DNA from: Poa pratensis
Lineage: Eukaryota; Streptophyta; Magnoliopsida; Poales; Poaceae
DNA length: 64,000 bases
Direction of reading: 5' to 3'
Assembly (NCBI GenBank): GCA_947311845.1
Contig: CAMZMU010000040.1
Location: forward strand, 51,917,557-51,981,556
Under the pieces are notes generated by a model that searched no databases, was not told the origin of the DNA, and saw only the letters and a list, made by a program, of their open reading frames with translations. Positions 1 to 11,351 of this stretch are shown one piece after another. Position 1 is the stretch's first letter. The number at the start of each line of letters is the position of its first letter. The position numbers and the translations under genes were made by a program.

Positions 1-3
1 AAT

Positions 4-414
4 TTAGACCATTGTAAAAAGAGTGTAATATGGTCCATTCGTTGACCCCATGTGATGGACAAGTTCTAAGCATAAGTTTAATCCTATCCCAAGCCATAGC
101 AACATGTTCATTTTCATTTTGCCTAAAAGAAAGAATGTTGTTTCTATTTTGCAAAATTTTAACAGGGGATAGTATTTCTTAATGAAAGCTTCTTTTAAAT
201 CATCCCAAGTTTTAATGCTATCAATAGGTAATGAATGCAGCCACTCTTTAGCTTTTCCTCTAAGTGAGAAAGGAAATAACTTCAGTTTTAGAATATCACT
301 TTCCACATTTTTAAATTTCTGCATGTCACATATTTCAACAAAATCATGAAGATGCATAGAGGCATCCTCCATAGCACTACCGCCAAATTGTTCCCTAGTT
401 ATCAAGTTCAACAA
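4..414 (-). pseudogene. gag polyprotein fragment of Ty3/gypsy retrotransposon, frameshifted
   Basis: The first part reads as a retrotransposon gag capsid domain: a segment with KLKLFPFSLRGKAKEWLHSL followed by WDDLKEAFIKKYYP is the typical plant gypsy gag core. After about residue 80 the reading no longer resembles gag; the expected continuation is found in another frame, which fits loss of one base in a C run near position 170. The frame would continue past the window start. The capsid protein would package element RNA in the cytoplasm. With the frameshift this copy is inactive. Confidence 0.8.
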
Positions 415-767
415 ACTAGGACTTACTTCATAACTCTCAGCATTTATCTTAGGTGTGGCAATGGGCCTAGCAATAAATTGATCAGATGTGTAATCTTAGT
501 TCTTTCTCCCATTTTAGCAAGTTTTTATGTGTTTTTTAATTTTTTATGCAAAACTGAAAATAAATATGCAAGACAATGACAAAACAAGATAAATTGCTTT
601 GAAGGTAAAGATGGATAAGATGATGCTCACGTAGGTGCAACCTCCCCAAGCTTAGGTGTTAGCACAAGTTGGTGATGAAGTTGACTTGGTGAGATATCCT
701 TGGATAAACCGGCGCCAGAAAACAGAGCTAGTGCAGGGACCCTTGGATAAACCTTTCAGCAATGATT

Positions 768-784
768 CCCCGGCAACGGCGCCA
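768..784 (-). other. primer binding site of element B
   Basis: CCCCGGCAACGGCGCCA on the plus strand, that is, on the element strand the complement of a tRNA 3' end (tRNA-Asp type in my recollection). It lies 11 nt inside the LTR boundary at 796. Related copies of the motif occur at 709-725 and 847-863. Confidence 0.75.
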
Positions 785-795
785 GAAAACAGTCT

Positions 796-2610
796 TGATG
801 GCGTGTAGTTGACGGGAAAAATATTCTGCAGGAAGCTTCGTATCTTCCCCTGCAACGGCGCCAGAAAGCACTCTTGATGGCCCTTCACGTAGTTACCTGC
901 GTGAAAAGTAAATGGGTTAGGTTGAGACTCCAAGTGCAGAGTGTGTAGTAAGTGGAAGACGTGTTTTCCCCACGAGGGGTGACTCGAGGGTTTAATATCG
1001 AACTCTCGGAATCAGTAGTGAAGATTTATCTTTCCTATCCTTCTTTTGGTTACCTACAAAACAAAGTAAATGTTTTGGTCCTCAACCTCACCTAGTGGTT
1101 GTCAAGCACAAGGTGTGAGAATGATATCAAGATAATATGCAATGCAAACAAGAAATAAATATGCAATGGTGGTAAATAAATATGCAAGGATGGTGGTAGC
1201 AATGATAAATGATATTTTTGGGTTTTATATGATGAATGCAAGATGTAAAAGTGTTTTTGTATTTTCGGATTTTTAAATGGCAGAAAATGGAAAAGTGGTA
1301 AAAGTGGTTGGAAAGGTGTTTCTTATGATTAAAAATGGACCGGGGTTCATGGTTTCACAAATGCACTCTCTCTTTAATAAAGTGGTAGACAATGGAACAC
1401 TAGAGTTGACATATGAGATTGCAACACAACAGTTTAATGACAAGTTATAATTATATGGGCATCACGTCCTAACATAGAGACCTTTTGGTTATTAGTCTCT
1501 CTTATACTCCACCAAGATGCGAACTAAATCATAACACCTCAGTAATTAAGATAACTCAGAGTATAGCAATAAGTATCATGACATGAAGTTAAAATAAGAA
1601 CATGCTAGATCTAGTCATGGAGGAAGTGGCAATGGTCACACCCACATCTCCGGTAGCATGGTATTTCTTTTTATCCCTAGTGAGGCAACAAAGTAAGGTA
1701 AAACACCCAAGTGGATCGCAGAACTTTCTCTCACGTTCACTGCACTAGCCACCCCCCGTTACTCCAACTAATGCACACGTTCCCCCTCACACGCTCTCAT
1801 AAACATGCTTGATCATGACAAGTAAATAAGAACGGGGTACATAATATGCATCTACTTTCATAACTGAAACAAAACCATTGCAATCTCAAACATATATTAA
1901 CTCATAAAAAGATCCACCACAAAGGTATTACATAGATGACCGTAATCATGTTCAGCAGCTCATACGGTACTAATTAGTGAAGCTCGAGAGAGAGAGAGAT
2001 ACATAAGTTACTTCCACAAACCCATAGTCCAGAGGTGGACTACTCCCTCTTCATCATGGAGACGGTGGAGAAGTCGTTGGAGAAGATGGAGACCACGCCG
2101 GCAGCGCCCCGCCGGAGTTTTCCCCCTCCAATCTGCAGCTCCAGGTCTCTGTTTCGGTGTTTCTGTGGCGCTCCTTCCAGAGAACGTCGGGGGACTATTT
2201 TTATAGGCGTTTTTAGGTCAAAACGGAGTCGGTGGAGGAAAGATCGACGGCAACGGAGCTCCGAGGGCCAAAGTGGGGGGTCCCACGCGGCCTGTACTGG
2301 CCGCGTGGGCCCACTCATCTGGGCCCTCGGGCCTCCGCTTGTTTGCTTCCTTCGCTCCCACGCTTTGTTCCTTCCAAAAATGATGCTCGTAAATTTCCAG
2401 GTCATTTGGACGTCGTTTGGGTCCCTGAAACATTAAAATATAGAAATAGGGTTTTCTGCCTGCGCAGGGTTAATTCCATAAAAAATAGGAAAGATGTCAA
2501 ATATTCCCAAAATCATTATAAAATAGTGATATAACCCTTATATGATGCAAATATGACTGGAATATAAGTAAAAATAATGCAAAGTTCGTGTATGCATTTT
2601 ACATGCATCA
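796..2610 (-). repeat. 5' LTR of element B (1,815 bp)
   Basis: The segment begins TGATGG and ends CATGCATCA on the plus strand, giving the perfect short inverted ends TGATG/CATCA expected of an LTR. A TATA-like stretch CTATAAAAATAG (minus strand, 2196-2206) would drive transcription leftwards into gag. A (GA)n run is at about 1986-2000. An alternative left boundary is 875, because the LTR end plus primer site seems duplicated. Parts of it resemble the LTR at 5871-7460, so the two families are related. Confidence 0.75.
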
Positions 2611-4320
2611 GCCGCTAGTCCGGTGGTAAAGTCTGTTTGACAGTTGACATAAAGACATCCACTCCGTCCTCATGAGCTTGGTAAACATTGACACAAAATT
2701 GGAGTAATAATTTTTGAATAGTTTAAAGGTAGCATATGAAATTTTTACTTAGAATGGCAAGAAAATACCACATATAGGTAATTATGGTGGACACAGATGG
2801 CATGGATTTTGGCTCAAGGTTTTGGATGCACGAGAAGCATTCCTTCTCAATACAGAGTTTAGGCTAGCAAGGTTATTTGAAGCAAACACAGGATATCAAC
2901 CGACACAGCAAGACTTATATGAAAACATATTGCAAGCATTATAAGACTCTACACTGTCTTCCTTGTTAACCAAACCTTTTTACTAGAAAATATCTAGACC
3001 TTAGAGATACCAATCATGCAAACCAAATTTCAACGAGCTTTACGTTAGTTCTTCATTAATAGGTTTTAACTGCATGATACAAAAGCTTAAACATGAACTA
3101 CTTGATAACTCAAAACAATTGACAAGTATCAAATTATCCAATACAGTGATCTACAAGAATATGTAAGCTTTTTCCATTATACCATCTACCACATGCAACA
3201 TTTTCTGTTCCAACCAAACACCAATCAATTTTATTTCAACATAAACTCACCAAACAATTATAAGTGAAGCAAGAGAGTATTTTCTTTAAAAGAACTAACA
3301 GCTCTGAATAAGAGATGCATGCAAAACAGGAGCTAAAAGCATAGCAATAGCTAGATAAGAATACTCAACAAGTATAAGTGAAGAATAGGAGTATTCATAT
3401 GAAAAAGCGGTGCGTGTCTCTCTCCCAATCAAGAATGTTAGGGTCCAATCAAGTTGACCATTAGAAAAATAAAATACTGAAAATAAAAGCACACAGACGC
3501 TCCAAGTAAAGCACATATGATGTGAAAGAATTAAAATATAGTTTCACTAGAGATGACCTGATAAGTTGCTGATGAAGAAGGGGATGCCTTGGGCATCCCA
3601 AGCTTAGACGCTTGAGTCTTCTTGAAATATGCTGGGGTGATCCATGGGAGCATCCCCAAGTTTAAGCTCTTCACTCTTCTTGATCACATTATATCATCCT
3701 TCTCTCTTGACCCTTGAAAACTTCCGCCACACCAAACTCAGAGTAATTCTCATTAGAGGGTTAGTGCACAATCAAAAACTCACATGTTCTATAAGGACAC
3801 AAACATGACCGTTACTTTTAACATTAACTACTGCCACTGATGTTATGTGAAGCTCTTCACCCTAAAAGAATTCCACTCAACACTAGTAAAAGAGAGAATG
3901 CGAAAAATAAAAGACAGAATCTGTCTAAACAGAACAGTCTGTAAAGACGAATTTTTTCGAGGCACTTACGTTGCTCAGATCGAAAAACTTTAAACTAACG
4001 AAAGATGCGTATATATCTGAGGATCACGCACAAAAATTTGCTGATTTAAATAATTTTTATGTGATTTTACAGAATTAAAACGGTGAACAGCAGAAATCTG
4101 TTCCTGCGCAGAAATCCTAATCTAGCATCATCTTCCTATTAGAGGCAATACTTGGCACAACAATGCGATAAAATAAAGATAAAAAGGAATTGTTACAGAA
4201 GTAAACAACTCCTTGACTCAAAAAGAAAAGAAAAATTGCAGAAATAAAATAATGGGTTGTCTCCCATAAGCGCTTTCCTTTAAAGCCTTTTAGCTAGGCA
4301 TGATAATTTTAACGATGCTC

Positions 4321-5532
4321 TCATATGTATAAGAGTTGAACATATAAGAATGCATCAAGAAGCAAATATAAAGCACATTTAAGTCTAACCCACTTCCTAT
4401 GTAAAGGAATCTTGCAACAAAATAAATTATTGAAGCATAAAGCAACTAGCATAGAAAGATGAAACAAATAAAACTTCAAAACTTTCAACATAAAGAGAGG
4501 TATTTTAGCGACTTGAAAACTTTTACAACCATATTTTCCTCTTTCATAATAACTTTCAGTAGCATCATGAACAAACTCAACAATATAACTATCACATAAA
4601 GCATGCTTTTCATGATCTACAAACACATAATTTTTATCAAGTTCAAAAATAGTGGGATCAAATTTAATTAATGTCATGACATCTCCAAACCCACTTTTAA
4701 CAATATTAAAACAAGATGATTGATCACTCTCAAAAGGTATGGGACTCCATTTAGCTAAAGTCAATACCTCTCCAATCCCATTTTTAGTTCTAGTAAAATT
4801 AATATTATCAAGCAACATAGGACCATCATCTAGAGCTTTATCATAAACATTTTCTAAGAATACTTTCTCATTGCCATGCATTTCAAAATTAGGAATAAAT
4901 AGAGGATTATCATAAGACTTATCAAAATAGCATGGATTATCATAAATAACAGTAGCATAATAATTTCCACAAGTTTCATTCATAGGGAATATTTCAAGAG
5001 AATCCATAGGAACATAACATTCATCCTCCTTTGGTAAGCATGGAGGGCAATCAAATAGTGTAAGAGATAAAGAGTTACTCTCATTAGAAGGTAGGCATGG
5101 GTTAATCCACTCTTCCTCCTTTTCTACATCACTCTCTTCCTCTTTTTCATCCAATGAGCTTTCAGCTTCAACAGTTTCTTCTTCCACAGGTTCCTGAAAG
5201 GTAACAAGTTGTTCTCGAGAATAAGTTTTCTCAAGAAATTCAGTGATATAAGGATTATCATTGTATTATTCAAGGCAATAACCAAGTATAGCAAAAATTT
5301 CAGATTTATAAGGAAAATCATCATCGTGAATATAACCAGCAATTTCATAGGCACCTTTAAAAACAAAAAATTCTTCAGTTTGTTCAAGATTACCAAAGTC
5401 ATAGTTTCCTTTAGCATAAGCAGCCAAGGTTTCATTATCATTATAATCACATTGGAAAGGGAGGTGTTTATGCCTTCTACAACATAATGATTCATTAAAG
5501 CAGTAGGATTCAAGAACACAAGTTCTTAGCAA
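4321..5532 (-). pseudogene. Retrotransposon internal ORF of unknown function, one premature stop
   Basis: Two open segments (5532-5266 and 5187-4321) lie in the same frame and are joined by an open stretch interrupted only by a TAA at 5266-5268. The protein has an acidic middle (EEKEEESDVEKEEEW) and a C-terminal region with hydrophobic runs (for example MLVALCFNNLFCC) that could be membrane segments. I recognise the type as the hypothetical ORF found just inside the 5' LTR of non-autonomous Triticeae gypsy elements; no function is known to me. It has no gag, protease or polymerase motifs. One nonsense change would explain the break. Confidence 0.6.
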
Positions 5533-5841
5533 AATAATTCAATATACTTATTTGTTTCCATAAATGTACCCTTTTTTAGAAAAGCGGTATTCCTTATAAT
5601 AATTTTGTTGATCATCAGTGAACCCACTTAGCCAACACGATTTTGTTTCAAAGAGAGAAACCATTGATATCAAGTAAACAACTAGACATAATAACAAACC
5701 GAAATAAACTAGATGCAGAAAACTAATTTTTTGTGTTTTTGATAAATAAAGCAAACAAGACTTAAAAAATAAACTAAGAAAGACAATAACAAAGTAAAGA
5801 GATTGGAAGCGTGAAACTCCCCTTGCAGAAATCCTCTTGCT

Positions 5842-5857
5842 CCCCGGCAACGGTGCC
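5842..5857 (-). other. primer binding site of element A, slightly degenerate
   Basis: CCCCGGCAACGGTGCC on the plus strand, differing from the site of element B by the G-to-T change in GGCGCC and by loss of the final A. It lies 13 nt from the LTR boundary. Confidence 0.65.
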
Positions 5858-5870
5858 TGAAAAAGTTGCT

Positions 5871-7460
5871 TGATGACGTGGATCGCACGTTCGTTGGGAG
5901 ACCCCAAGAGGAAGGTATGATGCAGTGTAGCAGCAGTTTCCCTCAGTATGAAACCAAGGTTTAATCGAACCAGTAGGAGCAAAAAATCACTTCTGAAGGT
6001 TGTTGGTGGCGCCGTTACTCGATCACCAACGTGGAATCAGCACACAACACAATCAAACTACTTTGCCCCAATGAAACAGTGAGGTTGTCAATCTCACCGG
6101 CTTGCTGAAAACAAAGGATTAAACGTATGGTGTGAAGAACAGTAGTAAATTGCAGAGAATGAAAAGGAACAATGTTTGCAGTTGGTTGTATTATCAGTAT
6201 AAAAGAATGGACCGGAGTCCACAGTTCACTAGTGGTGTCTCTCCATAAAAGATAACTAACATGCTGGGTGAACAAATTACAGCTGGGCAATTGACAAAAT
6301 ATTGAGCGCATGACAATGCATATATATGACATGATGATTACTATGATATTCATGTAGGCATTACGACAAAATACATAGACCGTTATCCAACAGCGTCTAT
6401 GACTAATAATCCACCTCCAGGTTGTCATCCGAGTTTCCCGTTGGTATTAAGTTGTAAGCAACAGATAATCACATTAAGTAATGTGCGTAATGTAAACAAA
6501 TACATTAGACTTAACGGCGCACCCTTAAGCTAAGCATCGGTTATTTTATCCCTAGTGGCAACAGCACATCCACAATCTTAGAAGTTATTGTCACTCTCCC
6601 AGATTACCGGAGGCATGAACCCACTATCTAGCATAAATACTCACTCTTGGAGTTACAAGCATCTACTTGGCCAAAGCATCTACTAGTAACGGAAAGCATG
6701 GAAGATCATAAATAACATATAAGATAGATTGATAATCAACTTGACATAGTATTCAATATTCATCGGATCCCAGCAAACACAACATGTAGCATTACAATAA
6801 GATGATCTTGATCATGATAGGCAGCTCACAAGATCTAAACATGATAGCATAAAGTGGAGAGACAACCATCTAGCTACTGCTATGGACCCGTAGTCCAAGG
6901 ATGAACTACTCACGCATCACTCCGGAGGCAGGCATGGTGATGTAGAGCCCTCCGGTGATGATTCCCCTCCCCGGCAGGGTGCCGGGAAGAGCTTCTGAAC
7001 CCTCCCGAGCTAGGGTTGACGACGGCGGCGTCTCTGGAACTTTTCGTGGATAATGGCTCGGGTATTTAGGGTTTTCGCATCGGGATGAATAAATAGGCGA
7101 AAGGGCGGCGGCTGGAGATGCCCGTGGGGCCCACACCACCCCACGGCGCGGCAGGGGGCCCGCGCGGCCCCATGGTGTGGCTGCCTCGTGGCTCCCCTCC
7201 GTCTCTCCTTTGGACTCCGTGTACGTGTTGGAAAAATAGGAGGTTCTGTCCAAGTTTCGTCCAATTCCGAGAATATTTCCAAACTAGCTTTTCTGGTATA
7301 CAAAAACAGCAGAAAACAGGAACTGGCACTATGGCATCTTGTTAATAGGTTAGTCCCAGAAAATGCATAAAAATGCTATGAAGTGTATATAAAACATGTA
7401 ACCATTGGTATAATATCAACATGGAACATTAGAAATTATAAATACTTTTGAGACGTATCA
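5871..7460 (-). repeat. 5' LTR of element A (1,590 bp)
   Basis: Plus-strand start TGATGACGTG and end GAGACGTATCA give TGAT...ATCA inverted ends. On the minus strand it starts TGATACGTCTCAAAAGT, a start I recognise from common Triticeae gypsy LTRs. A TATA-like CTATTTATTC (minus strand, about 7087-7096) lies in the GC-rich part. The outer flank is TATAG at 7461; the partner flank is outside the window. The 80 bp between 7461 and 7540 hold nothing recognisable. Confidence 0.75.
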
Positions 7461-7699
7461 TATAGCATGAGCAGGGAGATAGTTGTCTGTTCACTAAGAC
7501 TCAGGCGGCGAGAGCGGCGTTGGTGGGCCATCACTAGGGAGTTTTTTTTTGATAAAAAGATTTTATATTACTTAAAAGTTTTAAGTATTGCACCTGGCCT
7601 CTGCATAACTAGGATGTACACAGCCCCAACAAGTTCATCAGTGATGATACAGAAAAGAAAAGGTGAATTACATATTAGAATGAGAAAGTGTAAAGACGC

Positions 7700-10600
7700 C
7701 TAAGGTGATGGAGGGCCGATCCGAAGATTATGTTGCCATCCATGCTGCGAAAACAACCCCGCCGCTGCCACCTCCAGCCGCAAAGTCACCTCCAAAAATT
7801 GGTCGCGATGCTCCACACGCTGCAGTGCCGACCATGAACGAAGGGTAGCAGTGCACCGGTAGATAACCTGCATAAGAGAAGCATTTTTATCGTTAAAAAC
7901 CTTGTCATTTCTACATAGCCAGAGCGACCAAATAACGGAAATCGCTTCCACCCTAATAAGAAGCTTGAACCTAGAGTCCACACCATTTAGCCAATTGCCG
8001 AAAATATTCGCGACGCTACATGGTGGGTATAAGGTAGATCCTATCTGGATGGCTAACCATATGGAACGCGCAAACTTGCATTGGAAAAATAAGTGTTTTA
8101 TTGTCTCATCATGAAGACAAAAGACATATTTTTTACTTCCATGCCAATTGCGTTTTACAAGGTTGTCTTTAGTAAGAATTACCCCACGACGAAGATACCA
8201 CGCAAACACTTTAGTCTTAAGCGGTATCTTCATCTTCCAAATTTTCTTGTTATTATCAACTGGTAAGTCTGGTTGAATTAACACTTTGTACATAGAATCA
8301 ACTGAAAATTTACCATTCTTGTTAAGATTCCATTGAAACTTATCTGACCCCTGCGTCAACTGGACAGAATCCAGTCGCTGAAGTAGTGCATTCCAAGATG
8401 CCTGCCTAGGGCCAAATAAACTTCTTCCGAACGAAACATTCGGTGGGGAAGTTCCCATCACCTTAGCGAGCGTGTCGCCTTTGTGTCGCACGATATTGTA
8501 CAAAGCCGGATATTGTTCTCGGAGCGTGGTCTGACCCAGCCATTTATCCTCCCAGAACCTAATTTCTGAACCATCCTTAATTGAGAATGATTCATGTGGG
8601 AAGAAGAACTTCTTCGTAGCCATGAGGCCGGCCCAAAAGTGTGAATCACCAGGTTTCCATATAACCTGAGATAACGCTTGTGAACCCACATATTTTCTCC
8701 TAAGGAGGGTTTGCCACACCCCGTCTCCAGCCAGGAGCTTAAAGAGCCATTTACCCAGGAGAGCTCTATTCTTGACCTCAAGGTCATGAATTCCAAGCCC
8801 TGCTTGGTCTTTGGGACGACAAACCACAGACCACTTAGCCAGTCGATATTTCTTTTTCTCACTATCTCCTTGCCAAAAGAATCTTGATCGGAAATAATCC
8901 AAACGTTTCAAGACTCCTTTTGGAAGTTGGAAGAATGATATCATATAAAGTACCATATTGGTTAGTACTGAATTTATGAGAACCAATCTTCCACCCAAGG
9001 ATAATATTTTGCCTTGCCAGCTATTTAAACGTAATTGAAGTCTCTCCTCCACCTGAATCCCCAAATACTTAATAGGAAACTGGCCTTGTCCGCAGCCGAA
9101 AAGCTCCGCGTACAAGGAGGCACTTTCTTGGGCCTCACCAAAGCAAAACAATTCACTCTTATGGAAGTTTATCTTTAGACCCGATAATTGCTCGAACACA
9201 GTTAAAATTAACTTCAGGTTACAAGCCTTTTCAAGGTCATGTTCCATAAATAGAATTGTATCGTCGACATATTGAAGAATGGATAAACCACCATCAACAA
9301 GATGTGGGATCACTCCTTCAATTTGGCCATCAGCCTTTGCGCGTTCAATCAGGATCGCCAACATATCAGCCACTATATTAAATAGCATTGGTGATAGTGG
9401 ATCACCTTGTCTAAGCCCCTTCTTGGTCTGGAAGTATTTGCCAATATCGTCATTGACTTTAATGGCTACACTTCCTCCCGAGACAAAGCTATGGATTAAC
9501 ACGCGCCACCCATCAGAAAATCCTTTCATTCTGAGAGTTTGCTGAAGGAAAGACCACTTAACTTTATCATAAGTTTTCTCAAAATCAATTTTTTAGAATT
9601 ACCCCATTCAGCTTTTTCCTATGTAGTTCGTGCACCGTCTCATGCAGGATTACCACCCCATCAAGGATATTGCGACCTTGCATAAAGGTAGTCTGAGAAG
9701 GACGAACCACATGATCTGCCACATTGTTCAGCCGTATGGTGGCGACTTTAGTGAATATTTTGAAACTAACGTTAAGGAGACAAATAGGTCTAAATTGTTG
9801 AATCTTTTCTGCCTCATTAACCTTAGGTAACAAAATGATTTCACCAAAATTCAGACGGAACAACTCAAGTTGTCCATCGTGAAGACAGCTAAACAATGCA
9901 AGGAGATCAGTCTTGATGACATCCAAAAAGTTTTGATAGAACTCAACCGGGAACCCATCAGGACCAGGCGCCTTATTGTGCTCCATTTGGAAAACCGCCT
10001 TTTTCACTTCCTTCTCAACATAAGGAGCAGTGAGTAAGCTATTTTCCTCCTGTGTCACTTGGGGTATATCATTTATTCTAGATTCATCCAAGGAGAAATC
10101 ACCGTCCTCGGGTGCTCCAAATAAACCCTTATAATAATTAGTGATGTACGACTTAAGTTGCTCATAGCCTTCAATCGTTCCCTCATCTTGTACAAGAGAA
10201 TGAGAATGAATACGTTTCTTCCTGTGTCTTCCATTGGCAATACTGTGGAAATACCGCGTATTCGAATCCCCTTTCAAAATGAATTGTGCTTTAGAACGTT
10301 GATACCATTTAAGCTCCTCCTCCGCAAAAGTTTAGTTATTTGCGCATTCGATTGGCTCTTAAGCTCAATTTCTTGTGTGGTCAACATTCTAACTTCTGCT
10401 AACGCCTCTAGGGCATCAATAATTGAGCAGGGTCATACTTTCTCTTTTTTAAGTAAACCTGTTGTATGACACGCCCAACCAATAAGGTGTGTGTGCGTAA
10501 AGCACGGATTTTGTTATTCCACCTCTGAATTGGAGTTGCACCAGCAACAGGTCTTTCCCAAATTCTTTTGACAATCTCCTGAAAGCCCTCACGGTGAAAC

Positions 10601-11351
10601 CATCCAAGTTAAAAATTGAAGCAATGGTTACAAGGTGGTCTAGGCATACTCATGGTCAATAGAATGGGAGCATGGTCTGACAAACCCTCAATACGTTCTA
10701 GAGCCCGTACCGATACCAGTGGGAACCTTGATTCCCATTCAGTATCCATAAGTACGCGGTCTAGCTTTTCGTATGTGGGTTCAGGTTGACTATTAGCCCA
10801 AGTAAATTGTCTACCAATCATATGGACCTCTCTTAAATCCAAGCTGTCAATGACTGCACTGAACAAAAGAGGCCAACGATCGTCAAACCGACCTCTGCTC
10901 TTCTCGAAAGCAAAACGAAGCAAATTAAAATCCCCCCAATAATGTAAGGGTGAGGGTTATCTTTTGCTAAATTTACCATCTCTCGCAGAAAAGCTTCCTT
11001 GGACTCAGCCTGGGCCGGCCCATACACAGCGACAACACTCCAAATGAAATTGTCCGCTTTATTTCGGATGTGCATTTTAATATGAAAATTCCCATCCAAA
11101 ACAGCCAACACATCCATGGTATCTGTCCTGACGCCTAGTAAAATGCCTCCCGAACATCCATGAGGCGGGCGAGAATACCAAACAAAATCAATACCACCCG
11201 AAAGGCGATTCAATAGAGTTTGTGAGAAGTCCCGCCTACTTGTCTCTGAAATTGCTAAGAAATCCAAATTATGATCGCGAATAGAATCAGCAAAATGCAA
11301 ATGTTTAGCCAAGTCACCTAGACCTCTGCTATTTGCAAACATGCCTTTCAT
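7700..11351 (-). pseudogene. LINE ORF2: endonuclease + reverse transcriptase, frameshifted
   Basis: An apurinic-type endonuclease domain comes first (ISETSRRDF, AVYGPAQAESK, QFTWANSQPEPTYEKLDRVL, LSDHAPILL). The reverse transcriptase follows (NKAPGPDGFPVEFYQ, RQGDPLSP, active site YVDD), then the zf-RVT C-terminal domain (KHLFFQCKFARSIW). The frame breaks at about 10923 (one base lost in the GGDFN motif), about 10330 (one base lost) and about 9590 (one extra A in an A run, just before DFEKTYDKVKW). ORF2 starts with an ATG that overlaps the ORF1 stop as ATGA. The enzyme would nick DNA and copy its own RNA by target-primed reverse transcription; this copy cannot. Confidence 0.85.

Larger units (their letters stand above)
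1..2610 (-). mobile_element. Ty3/gypsy-type LTR retrotransposon (element B), 5' part, cut by window edge
   Basis: Read on the minus strand, the element starts with an LTR at 2610, followed by a tRNA-type primer binding site and a gag reading frame that runs to the window start. Its 3' part lies outside the window. The bases right of 2610 belong to the internal region of another retrotransposon (element A), so B is inserted into A. The other flank is not visible and the target duplication cannot be tested. The style (TGATG...CATCA ends, CCCCGGCAACGGCGCCA primer site) is that of large Triticeae gypsy families; I do not assign a family name. Confidence 0.8.
2611..7460 (-). mobile_element. Non-autonomous LTR retrotransposon (element A), 5' LTR plus internal region, split by element B
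   Basis: Minus strand: LTR at 7460-5871, primer site at 5857-5842, one broken reading frame (5532-4321), then a non-coding internal stretch to 2611 where element B interrupts it. No gag, protease, reverse transcriptase or integrase is visible in this part, so it would depend on enzymes of another element. The stretch 2611-4320 holds no gene; it contains the short repeats around GGGATGCC/GGCATCCC (3577-3600) that often occur in internal regions of Triticeae gypsy elements. The 3' LTR is not in the window. Confidence 0.7.

Noticed and set aside
7525..7541. GCCATCACTAGGGAG next to the LINE poly-T as a target duplication with GTGGTCAGTAGGGCC near 15370 or GCCACTAGGGAGTTT near 15168
   Set aside because: The first pair mismatches at several positions and the second lies inside LINE ORF1; neither is a credible duplication.
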